From NCBI RefSeq assembly GCF_019279795.1, contig NC_056737.1:1192126965-1192190964 (forward strand): a stretch of DNA of 64,000 nucleotides, written 5' to 3'. This document shows positions 1 to 10,600 of this stretch, one piece after another; within the stretch, counting starts at the first letter, position 1, and each line of letters starts with the position of its first letter. The notes below the pieces were generated by a model. The model had not been told where the DNA came from, did no database searches, and saw only the letters and a list, made by a program, of their open reading frames with translations. This DNA is from Protopterus annectens (Eukaryota > Chordata > Ceratodontiformes > Protopteridae). The position numbers and the translations under genes were made by a program.

Positions 1-3000
1 AGCTGGCCAAGATGAAGTTTTAAAGCAGGAATTATTTCACATGCACCAGTTTAAATATGCAAGGACAGGAAATCAAAGAATGTGGCTACCCCACACCTGT
101 AATTACTAGCAAATAACAAAATTCAGCCAACACTAGCTTCAGTTCAAGTTACTGAAGAGCAGAATAACTTCAGTTAAAAATTCCTTCAACACTCCTTCAT
201 ACACAGTTTAAATCAATTTAAATACTGTATTTTTTAAAAAAAAGTGCAGAAAAAGGTACTTAAATTCTCTTATACGTCCAGTTGAATATAACCAAGTTCT
301 TAGCTGGCCAAGCTGAAGTTTTAAAGCAGGAATTATTTCACATGCACCAGTTTAAATATGCAAGGACAGGAAATCAAAGAATGTGGCTACCCCCACACCT
401 GTAATTACTAGCAAATAACAAAATTCAGCCAACACTAGCTTCAGTTCAAGTTACTGAAGAGCAGAATAACTTCAGTTAAAAATTCCTTCAACACTCCTTC
501 ATACACAGTTTAAATCAATTTAAATACTGTATTTTTTATAAAAAAAAGTGCAGAAAAAGGTACTTAAATTCTCTTATACGTCCAGTTGAATATAATCAAG
601 TTCTTAGCTGGCCAAGCTGAAGTTTTAAAGCAGGAATTATTTCACATGCACCAGTTTAAATATGCAAGGACAGGAAATCAAAGAATGTGGCTACCCCCAC
701 ACCTGTAATTACTAGCAAATAACAAAATTCAGCCAACACTAGCTTCAGTTCAAGTTACTGAAGAGCAGAATAACTTCAGTTAAAAATTCCTTCAACACTC
801 CTTCATACACAGTTTAAATCAATTTAAATACTGTATTTTTTTTAAAAAAAAGTGCAGAAAAAGGTACTTAAATTCTCTTATACGTCCAGTTGAATATAAC
901 CAAGTTCTTAGCTGGCCAAGCTGAAGTTTTAAAGCAGGAATTATTTCACATGCACCAGTTTAAATATGCAAGGACAGGAAATCAAAGAATGTGGCTACCC
1001 CCACACCTGTAATTACTAGCAAATAACAAAATTCAGCCAACACTAGCTTCAGTTCAAGTTACTGAAGAGCAGAATAACTTCAGTTAAAAATTCCTTCAAC
1101 ACTCCTTCATACACAGTTTAAATCAATTTAAATACTGTATTTTTAAAAAAAAAGTGCAGAAAAAGGTACTTAAATTCTCTTATACGTCCAGTTGAATATA
1201 ACCAAGTTCTTAGCTGGCCAAGCTGAAGTTTTAAAGCAGGAATTATTTCACATGCACCAGTTTAAATATGCAAGGACAGGAAATCAAAGAATGTGGCTAC
1301 CCCCACACCTGTAATTACTAGCAAATAACAAAATTCAGCCAACACTAGCTTCAGTTCAAGTTACTGAAGAGCAGAATAACTTCAGTTAAAAATTCTTTCA
1401 ACACTCCTTCATACACAGTTTAAATCAATTTAAATACTGTATTTTTTTTAAAAAAAGTGCAGAAAAAGGTACTTAAATTCTCTTATACGTCCAGTTGAAT
1501 ATAACCAAGTTCTTAGCTGGCCAAGCTGAAGTTTTAAAGCAGGAATTATTTCACATGCACCAGTTTAAATATGCAAGGACAGGAAATCAAAGAATGTGGC
1601 TACCCCACACCTGTAATTACTAGCAAATAACAAAATTCAGCCAACACTAGCTTCAGTTCAAGTTACTGAAGAGCAGAATAACTTCAGTTAAAAATTCCTT
1701 CAACACTCCTTCATACACAGTTTAAATCAATTTAAATACTGTATTTTTAAAAAAAAAGTGCAGAAAAAGGTACTTAAATTCTCTTATACGTCCAGTTGAA
1801 TATAACCAAGTTCTTAGCTGGCCAAGCTGAAGTTTTAAAGCAGGAATTATTTCACATGCACCAGTTTAAATATGCAAGGACAGGAAATCAAAGAATGTGG
1901 CTACCCCACACCTGTAATTACTAGCAAATAACAAAATTCAGCCAACACTAGCTTCAGTTCAAGTTACTGAAGAGCAGAATAACTTCAGTTAAAAATTCCT
2001 TCAACACTCCTTCATACACAGTTTAAATCAATTTAAATACTGTATTTTTTAAAAAAAGTGCAGAAAAAGGTACTTAAATTCTCTTATACGTCCAGTTGAA
2101 TATAACCAAGTTCTTAGCTGGCCAAGATGAAGTTTTAAAGCAGGAATTATTTCACATGCACCAGTTTAAATATGCAAGGACAGGAAATCAAAGAATGTGG
2201 CTACCCCACACCTGTAATTACTAGCAAATAACAAAATTCAGCCAACACTAGCTTCAGTTCAAGTTACTGAAGAGCAGAATAACTTCAGTTAAAAATTCCT
2301 TCAACACTCCTTCATACACAGTTTAAATCAATTTAAATACTGTATTTTTTAAAAAAGTGCAGAAAAAGGTACTTAAATTCTCTTATACGTCCAGTTGAAT
2401 ATAACCAAGTTCTTAGCTGGCCAAGCTGAAGTTTTAAAGCAGGAATTATTTCACATGCACCAGTTTAAATATGCAAGGACAGGAAATCAAAGAATGTGGC
2501 TACCCCCACACCTGTAATTACTAGCAAATAACAAAATTCAGCCAACACTAGCTTCAGTTCAAGTTACTGAAGAGCAGAATAACTTCAGTTAAAAATTCCT
2601 TCAACACTCCTTCATACACAGTTTAAATCAATTTAAATACTGTATTTTTAAAAAAAAGTGCAGAAAAAGGTACTTAAATTCTCTTATACGTCCAGTTGAA
2701 TATAACCAAGTTCTTAGCTGGCCAAGCTGAAGTTTTAAAGCAGGAATTATTTCACATGCACCAGTTTAAATATGCAAGGACAGGAAATCAAAGAATGTGG
2801 CTACCCCCACACCTGTAATTACTAGCAAATAACAAAATTCAGCCAACACTAGCTTCAGTTCAAGTTACTGAAGAGCAGAATAACTTCAGTTAAAAATTCC
2901 TTCAACACTCCTTCATACACAGTTTAAATCAATTTAAATACTGTATTTTTTTTAAAAAAAAGTGCAGAAAAAGGTACTTAAATTCTCTTATACGTCCAGT

Positions 3001-6000
3001 TGAATATAACCAAGTTCTTAGCTGGCCAAGCTGAAGTTTTAAAGCAGGAATTATTTCACATGCACCAGTTTAAATATGCAAGGACAGGAAATCAAAGAAT
3101 GTGGCTACCCCCACACCTGTAATTACTAGCAAATAACAAAATTCAGCCAACACTAGCTTCAGTTCAAGTTACTGAAGAGCAGAATAACTTCAGTTAAAAA
3201 TTCCTTCAACACTCCTTCATACACAGTTTAAATCAATTTAAATACTGTATTTTTTAAAAAAGTGCAGAAAAAGGTACTTAAATTCTCTTATACGTCCAGT
3301 TGAATATAACCAAGTTCTTAGCTGGCCAAGCTGAAGTTTTAAAGCAGGAATTATTTCAAATGCACCAGTTTAAATATGCAAGGACAGGAAATCAAAGAAT
3401 GTGGCTACCCCCACACCTGTAATTACTAGCAAATAACAAAATTCAGCCAACACTAGCTTCAGTTCAAGTTACTGAAGAGCAGAATAACTTCAGTTAAAAA
3501 TTCCTTCAACACTCCTTCATACACAGTTTAAATCAATTTAAATACTGTATTTTTTTTTAAAAAAAGTGCAGAAAAAGGTACTTAAATTCTCTTATACGTC
3601 CAGTTGAATATAACCAAGTTCTTAGCTGGCCAAGATGAAGTTTTAAAGCAGGAATTATTTCACATGCACCAGTTTAAATATGCAAGGACAGGAAATCAAA
3701 GAATGTGGCTACCCCCACACCTGTAATTACTAGCAAATAACAAAATTCAGCCAACACTAGCTTCAGTTCAAGTTACTGAAGAGCAGAATAACTTCAGTTA
3801 AAAATTCCTTCAACACTCCTTCATACACAGTTTAAATCAATTTAAATACTGTATTTTTTTAAAAAAGTGCAGAAAAAGGTACTTAAATTCTCTTATACTT
3901 CCAGTTGAATATAACCAAGTTCTTAGCTGGCCAAGCTGAAGTTTTAAAGCAGGAATTATTTCACATGCACCAGTTTAAATATGCAAGGACAGGAAATCAA
4001 AGAATGTGGCTACCCCACACCTGTAATTACTAGCAAATAACAAAATTCAGCCAACACTAGCTTCAGTTCAAGTTACTGAAGAGCAGAATAACTTCAGTTA
4101 AAAATTCCTTCAACACTCCTTCATACACAGTTTAAATCAATTTAAATACTGTATTTTTTAAAAAAAAAGTGCAGAAAAAGGTACTTAAATTCTCTTATAC
4201 GTCCAGTTGAATATAACCAAGTTCTTAGCTGGCCAAGCTGAAGTTTTAAAGCAGGAATTATTTCACATGCACCAGTTTAAATATGCAAGGACAGGAAATC
4301 AAAGAATGTGGCTACCCCCACACCTGTAATTACTAGCAAATAACAAAATTCAGCCAACACTAGCTTCAGTTCAAGTTACTGAAGAGCAGAATAACTTCAG
4401 TTAAAAATTCCTTCAACACTCCTTCATACACAGTTTAAATCAATTTAAATACTGTATTTTTTTAAAAAAGTGCAGAAAAAGGTACTTAAATTCTCTTATA
4501 CGTCCAGTTGAATATAACCAAGTTCTTAGCTGGCCAAGCTGAAGTTTTAAAGCAGGAATTATTTCACATGCACCAGTTTAAATATGCAAGGACAGGAAAT
4601 CAAAGAATGTGGCTACCCCCACACCTGTAATTACTAGCAAATAACAAAATTCAGCCAACACTAGCTTCAGTTCAAGTTACTGAAGAGCTGAATAACTTCA
4701 GTTAAAAATTCCTTCAACACTCCTTCATACACAGTTTAAATCAATTTAAATACTGTATTTTTTAAAAAAAGTGCAGAAAAAGGTACTTAAATTCTCTTAT
4801 ACGTCCAGTTGAATATAACCAAGTTTTTAGCTGGCCAAGCTGAAGTTTTAAAGCAGGAATTATTTCACATGCACCAGTTTAAATATGCAAGGACAGGAAA
4901 TCAAAGAATGTGGCTACCCCCACACCTGTAATTACTAGCAAATAACAAAATTCAGCCAACACTTGCTTCAGTTCAAGTTACTGAAGAGCAGAATAACTTC
5001 AGTTAAAAATTCCTTCAACACTCCTTCATACACAGTTTAAATCAATTTAAATACTGTATTTTTTAAAAAAAAAAAGTGCATAAAAAATTACTTAAATTCT
5101 CTTATACGTCCAGTTGAATATAACCAAGTTCTTAGCTGGCCAAGCTGAAGTTTTAAAGCAGGAATTATTTCACATGCACCAGTTTAAATATGCAAGGACA
5201 GGAAATCAAAGAATGTGGCTACCCCCACACCTGTAATTACTAGCAAATAACAAAATTCAGCCAACACTAGCTTCAGTTCAAGTTACTGAAGAGCAGAATA
5301 ACTTCAGTTAAAAATTCCTTCAACACTCCTTCATACACAGTTTAAATCAATTTAAATACTGTATTTAAAAAAAAAAAAAGTGCAGAAAAAGGTACTTAAA
5401 TTCTCTTATACGTCCAGTTGAATATAACCAAGTTCTTAGCTGGCCAAGCTGAAGTTTTAAAGCAAAAAAGTGCAGAAAAAGGTACTTAAATTCTCTTATA
5501 CGTCCAGTTGAATATAACCAAGTTCTTAGCTGGCCAAGCTGAAGTTTTAAAGCAGGAATTATTTCACATGCACCAGTTTAAATATGCAAGGACAGGAAAT
5601 CAAAGAATGTGGCTACCCCCACACCTGTAATTACTAGCAAATAACAAAATTCAGCCAACACTAGCTTCAGTTCAAGTTACTGAAGAGCAGAATAACTTCA
5701 GTTAAAAATTCCTTCAACACTCCTTCATACACAGTTTAAATAATTTTAAATACTGTATTTTAAAAAAAAAAGTGCAGAAAAAGGTACTTAAATTCTCTTA
5801 TACGTCCAGTTGAATATAACCAAGTTCTTAGCTGGCCAAGCTGAAGTTTTAAAGCAGGAATTATTTCACATGCACCAGTTTAAATATGCAAGGACAGGAA
5901 ATCAAATAATGTGGCTACCCCACACCTGTAATTACTAGCAAATAACAAAATTCAGCCAACACTAGCTTCAGTTCAAGTTACTGAAGAGCAGAATAACTTC

Positions 6001-6156
6001 AGTTAAAAATTCCTTCAACACTCCTTCATACACAGTTTAAATCAATTTAAATACTGTATTTTTTTAAAAAAAGTGCAGAAAAAGGTACTTAAATTCTCTT
6101 ATACATCCAGTTGAATATAACCAAGTTCTTAGCTGGCCAAGCTGAAGTTTTAAAGC
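1..6156. repeat. Satellite A: about 20 tandem copies of a ~302-bp AT-rich monomer
   Basis: Monomers starting AGCTGGCCAAG recur at 1, 302, 606, 910, 1212, 1515 and so on to 5830, at 299-306 bp spacing, with very few substitutions between copies. Most length variation comes from a T(n)A(n) tract just before AAGTGCAG and from a four- or five-C run in the CTACCCC(C)ACACC segment. A minor variant reads CCAAGATGAAG instead of CCAAGCTGAAG in the copies at 1, 2116 and 3624. No monomer is open in any frame. The array runs off the left edge, so its true size is unknown. It contains one internal truncated monomer (5438-5527) and stops abruptly at 6156. Confidence 0.97.
5438..5527. repeat. Truncated satellite A monomer (~90 bp)
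   Basis: Only the first 26 bp of the monomer (AGCTGGCC through TTTTAAAGC) are present before the sequence jumps to the AAAAAAGTGCAG segment near the monomer end, so about 210 bp are missing. The jump point is the same monomer position at which the whole array ends at 6156. Confidence 0.9.
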
Positions 6157-6410
6157 CTAAGGTTCACAGGTTCATAGGTTCATAGGTTCATAGGTTCACA
6201 GGTTCACAGGTTCACAGGTTCATAGGTTCACAGGTTCACAGGTTCATAGGTTCATAGGTTCACAGGTTCATAGGTTCACAGGTTCATAGTTTCACAGGTT
6301 CATAGATTCATAGGTTCATAGGCTCACAGGTTCATAGGGTCACAGGTTCATAGGTTCATAGGGTTCATAGGTTTACAGGTTTACAGGTTCATAGCTTCAT
6401 AGGTTCATAG
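6157..6410. repeat. 8-bp minisatellite GGTTCAYA, an expanded CR1 3' tail
   Basis: About 30 units of GGTTCATA or GGTTCACA, with a few one-base slips, start directly at the end of satellite A. The reverse complement, TATGAACC, is the short tail unit seen twice at the 3' end of the well preserved CR1 at 30097-30112. The sequence just to the right is that CR1's 3' UTR in antisense. The array is therefore best read as the 3' tail of a minus-strand CR1 that expanded after or during insertion. Confidence 0.9.
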
Positions 6411-6580
6411 GTAGGTACTAGGCTATCTGCACAAAGGCATTTATAAGCCTAGCCAGAATGTGTTGGCTTTCGCCGCCCCCTTAGATTAGTTCCCTGTGCC
6501 TCTGTCCAGCAGAACCATTGAAGCAATCCCCACGGTAAACTTTCCATTTCCCATCCACTCGTCAAGGTTTCTCTTGAAAA
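6411..6580 (-). mobile_element. 5'-truncated CR1 LINE, 3' UTR only
   Basis: Read on the minus strand, this block aligns with 29925-30100 of the CR1 at 25370-30116. Shared landmarks include the region around the ORF2 stop, the CTGCTGGACAGAGGCAC segment, and GGCTAGGCTTATAAATGCC close to the tail. The match starts near the last codons of ORF2. The copy carries nothing further 5' and has no coding capacity. Confidence 0.85.
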
Positions 6581-7650
6581 TTATTTAAAATGCTTCAAAC
6601 TTTTATTTTGCCATGATATGCAGTCCCTAAAACACTACTTTAATTCAAAGTTAGTTCAAATAATTTAATTTTCAGTACTAAAATAAATAATAACACTCTG
6701 TATAATAACACTGCTGACAGCATCTTTTCTGACCTGTGTAAAGCAACAGACATGAGGAATTATAACAACTGCTTAATTCTTTCTATACAGCAGCATAGAT
6801 GGGGGGAATTTGTACCCCTTACCTGTATATGGAATGAATTAAATATGTGTCATAATTCTTAATTTTATTGAACAGATTTGTTCCAAATCCTTTCCTGAAT
6901 TCCTGTTTATTAGACATAGCAAGTAACTGTTGTGGTGGAGTTATTTATTCAAAATGCATTCTTGAAGAGCTAATGTGAAGCATTACTGCAGCAAATATAC
7001 AGTCTTAATTATTTTTGTTTTCTATTATAAAGCAAAATAACCATATTTCTTTGTGCTGAAGAAGTACATGTGTTTTGAGAGTGTTTCCTCTGGATCATTT
7101 CACAAAAAAAAAAAACAAGACAGTTCCAGTAAAAAGGAATCTTTTGAAAGCTAGGATAATAACTTTTTTTGACTTGCCATCACTGACTTCAAATCTCTGG
7201 CATACTCAAACCTTCTTCCCTCCTCAGGAGTACTGTATAGTATGGTTTACCATGATACCCTAGATGATGTCTTTTGCACATTGGAATCTGTCCTGTCCCT
7301 TTGGGAGGACCTGTCAGTCAGTACGTTAAGGGTGTTACCACATCTGGGTGTAGAATAGAGATGTCAGGACTGTCACATTCTAGTCAGATAGGTTTTTGCC
7401 TTGGCTTTCCCAATACCTCATGTGCCTGCCTTAAGCAATGAGCTGTGAGTGCAATGGTGTTACTAGGTAGCTGCCCTTACCTACATGATTACATGCCCTT
7501 CCTGAACCAGTGTACCTTACAATGTCAGTGTCTTATCTTGTCATGTTCTCAGTATCAGTACCAGTGTTCATGCCCCAGATGAACATTCACAGGCACAACT
7601 CCCCCCTTAAAAAGAAGTGAGCAGGCATTACCTCAACATTTCTCTTCCTT
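6581..7650. other. Unassigned AT-rich sequence
   Basis: I see no gene, LINE motif or tandem repeat here. A 62-codon ORF at 7075-7263 has no recognisable motif and includes a lysine run from an A tract, so I treat it as chance. Confidence 0.5.
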
Positions 7651-8806
7651 CCAATGTCATCTCCTTTACTGCCCACTCATTAATCAAAGCCATTCCACCT
7701 GGGACAGAGTCAGGGTTTCACCCCTCTGTGCTATAAACTGTTTATGTAACACATGCTAATGACCTTCCAATGTCATCTCCTTTACTGCCCACTCATTAAT
7801 CAAAACAAGGCCGCCTGGGACAGAGTCAGGGTTTCACCCCTCTGTGCTATAAACTGTTTATGTAACACATGCTAATGACCTTCTAATGTTATCTCCTTTA
7901 CTGCCCACTCATTAATCAAAGCCATGCCACCTGGGACAGAGTCAGGGTTTCATCTCTCTGTGCTATAAACTGTGTATGTAACACATGCTAATGACCTTCT
8001 AATGTCATCTCCTTTACTGCCCACTCATTAATCAAAACAAGGCCGCCTGGGACAGAGTCAGGGTTTCACCCCTCTGTGCTATAAACTGTTTATGTAACAC
8101 ATGCTAATGACCTTCTAATGTTATCTCCTTTACTGCCCACTCATTAATCAAAGCAAGGCAGCCTCAGACAGAGTCAGGGTTTCACCCCTCTGTGCTATAA
8201 ACTGTTTATGTAACACATGCTAATGACATTCAAATGTCATCTCCTTTACTGCCCACTCATTAAACAAAGCAAGACCACCTGGGACAGAGTCAGGGTTTCA
8301 CCCCTCTGTGCTATAAACTGTGTATGTAACACATGCTAATGACCTTTCAATGTCATCTCCTTTACTGCCCACTCATTAATCAAAGCCATGCCACCTGGGA
8401 CAGAGTCAGGGTTTCACCCCTCTGTGCTATAAACTGTGTATGTAACACATGCTAATGACCTTCTAATGTCATCTCCTTTACTGCCCACTCATTAATCAAA
8501 ACAAGGCCGCCTGGGACAGAGTCAGGGTTTCACCCCTCTGTGCTATAAACTGTGTATGTAACACATGCTAATGACCTTCTAATGTCATCTAATTTACTGC
8601 CCACTCATTAAACAAAGCAAGGCTACCTGGAACAGAGTCAGGGTTTCACCCCTCTGTGCTATAAACTGTGTATGTAACACATGCTAATGAACCTTCTAAT
8701 GTCATCTCCTTTACTGTCCACTCATTAATCAAGGCAAGGTCACCTGGGAAAGAATCAGGGTTTCACCCCTTTGTGCTATAAACTGTTTATGTAACACATG
8801 CTAATG
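7651..8806. repeat. 116-bp tandem array, about 10 copies
   Basis: Units starting CCAATGTCATCTCC or CTAATGTCATCTCC recur at 7651, 7767, 7883, 7999, 8115 and onward at 116-bp spacing. Each contains CAGAGTCAGGGTTTCACC and GTGCTATAAACTG and ends with ACACATGCTAATGACC. Units differ at scattered positions, for example GCCATTCC, ACAAGGCC and GCAAGGCA in the centre, so the array is older than satellite A. Similarity decays at the last unit (8700-8806). There is no coding capacity and no visible LINE relationship. Confidence 0.95.
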
Positions 8807-9357
8807 AATATATGATTATATATAATATGATGTTTTGAGACAGTGCTAAAAACTAGATATAGTTCAAACTGCTGTCCCACATCCTCACTGTATGAAGCTG
8901 TTACCTTGAAGTAACACTTTACACATGTACAATTATAAATTAAGCCAAAATACTGTGCACAATGGTGTAATTTAAAGATGTAATGTTCAATTAATCATTT
9001 CAAAGTTTTCACTGCCATAACTTTATTTAAGATGTAAATGTACTGGAATCAATGTATAACTGTTTACAAAAAACAACATGAATATCCTCTGAAGAAATTA
9101 GAATAAATATCAAGTCTTTCTTTTCTGGTAAGTCCTCAAAGAGGTAAAAATGCCTGTTACATTAGACTTGTAAACCATTATTTTATAAAAAAAATAATCT
9201 GTAGTAGTTCATCTAGTGTGGTTTTCATTTTTGGTCCACCAATATTTTCTGAACAATTGCTGATTTGCTCAAAAGCTTACCTAAGGTGGGTCTTGTCTTT
9301 GATAGGTATTTGTGTCCTAAAACCATTTAGAAGCTACCATAGCTGCTGTTGCTGTCC
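8807..9357. other. Unassigned sequence
   Basis: Nothing recognisable beyond AT-rich sequence. The ORF entering from 9218 has no known motif and continues into the minisatellite. Confidence 0.5.
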
Positions 9358-9606
9358 ACATCATAGACAGTGCAACAGCCTCACTTTGATCCAGTGGATC
9401 ACACCACAGACAGTGCGCCAGCCTTACAGCGCACCAGCCTCACTCTGATTCTGTGGATCACACCACAGACAGTGCGCCAGCCTCACTCTGATACTGTGGC
9501 TCATACCACAGGCAGTGCACCAGCCTCACAGTGCACCAGCCTCACTCTGATCCTGTGGATCACACCACAGACAGTGCGCCAGCCTCACTCTGATCCTGTG
9601 CATCAC
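9358..9606. repeat. Irregular minisatellite with a GTGGATCACACCACAGACAG core
   Basis: Five imperfect units with spacing from about 43 to 60 bp share CCTCACTCTGAT, GTGGATCACACCACAG and CAGTGCGCCAG. Spacing varies because the short segment CAGTGCACCAGCCTCA is itself duplicated inside some units. The ORF at 9370-9657 is open only because of this repeat and I do not call it a gene. Confidence 0.85.
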
Positions 9607-9646
9607 TCATTCCTGATTGTGCAAAGAGCTGCACCTCAGCAAACTC

Positions 9647-9750
9647 CTGGTTCTTGATCCAGTATGTAGTTCATTCAGTGAGTTACTGGTTCTCAATCTA
9701 GCATGTAGTTCATTCAGTGAGCTAATAGTTCTCAGTCTAGTATATAGTTA
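9647..9750. repeat. 39-bp repeat, about 2.6 copies
   Basis: The segment CTGGTTCTTGATCCAGTATG recurs, diverged, at about 9686 and 9724, each copy followed by TAGTTCATTCAGTGAG or a close relative. This is a small local duplication just downstream of the preceding minisatellite. Confidence 0.8.
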
Positions 9751-10600
9751 ACTGCCTGTAGCCTTAGAGAGTGGTAGACAGACATCTGCAGACAAGAGAA
9801 GTGTCCTACAACCTATTAATTTCTCCAAGGGTACCTAATCATCCCATTAACTCCCTTTGTATTTAAGTCAGGGGTTAGAAACTAAAGTACTAATTTAGTG
9901 CCTTGCTATATAACTTGAAGTGGTTTCCTCACTGTGATGGCTCTTTCAACCTCCACTGAATGCTGCCTGCAAAGTATCTTGCTCAGTGACATTAAAGCCT
10001 AACTTTATTCACTTTTCTCACAAGATCTCTTTTAAATTTTAGCTGGATTATTATTGTAATATGTAACTCATATAGTCAATGTATTCAAAATATGTGTATA
10101 TCAAAGTACCACAGTTATCTCTTTCCTTCCCAGGTACAGTGTACATGCCTATGGGGGGGTGGCATTTGGGCATGGTGAAAGAACAGAAATCATAATTTAA
10201 AAGCATTTGCCATCCCTTGATTTAGTCTCTCTTTCCTTGATTTCTTGTGATATTCATTCTCTAATTCATCTATAATGGAACATTTTACATTTCCAAATCC
10301 TGTTAAGTGGTAAAAACCTCTATTATCCTGTTATTGTCCTTTATCAGCAAAAAATAGAATCAAACATTTTTGAGAATAGTAACAGTGAGAGAGAAAGTGT
10401 TTCTCCTTCCTCCAAATGTACCTGGAGTAAACTTCCAATATTCATTTTGCTCTAAGGACCCTATCACATTGTAGGGGAGTTTTTCTGGCATTCTGAGTAA
10501 ATTCTTTGATTCACTAGGTTCTCTGGTTGGTTAACCTGACTATTAAATAAAAAAAAAAAATAAAATAAGAATGGAAACATAATGAATGAAATCAAACTCT
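9751..10600. other. Unassigned sequence before the LINE
   Basis: No gene or repeat is recognised. A run of A at about 10549-10562 and the TTTATTTTATTTTATTTTAC stretch at about 10607 mark the approach to the minus-strand LINE tail. Confidence 0.45.

Noticed and set aside
1..6156. Possible CRISPR-like or bacterial repeat array
   Set aside because: Monomers are ~302 bp contiguous satellite units with no unique spacers, in a eukaryotic context.
6157..6410. Telomere-like repeat
   Set aside because: The 8-bp unit GGTTCATA is not a vertebrate telomere repeat and is explained by the CR1 3' tail.
9370..9657. 95-codon ORF with HTTDSAP-like repeats
   Set aside because: Explained by the irregular minisatellite; no domain or gene context.
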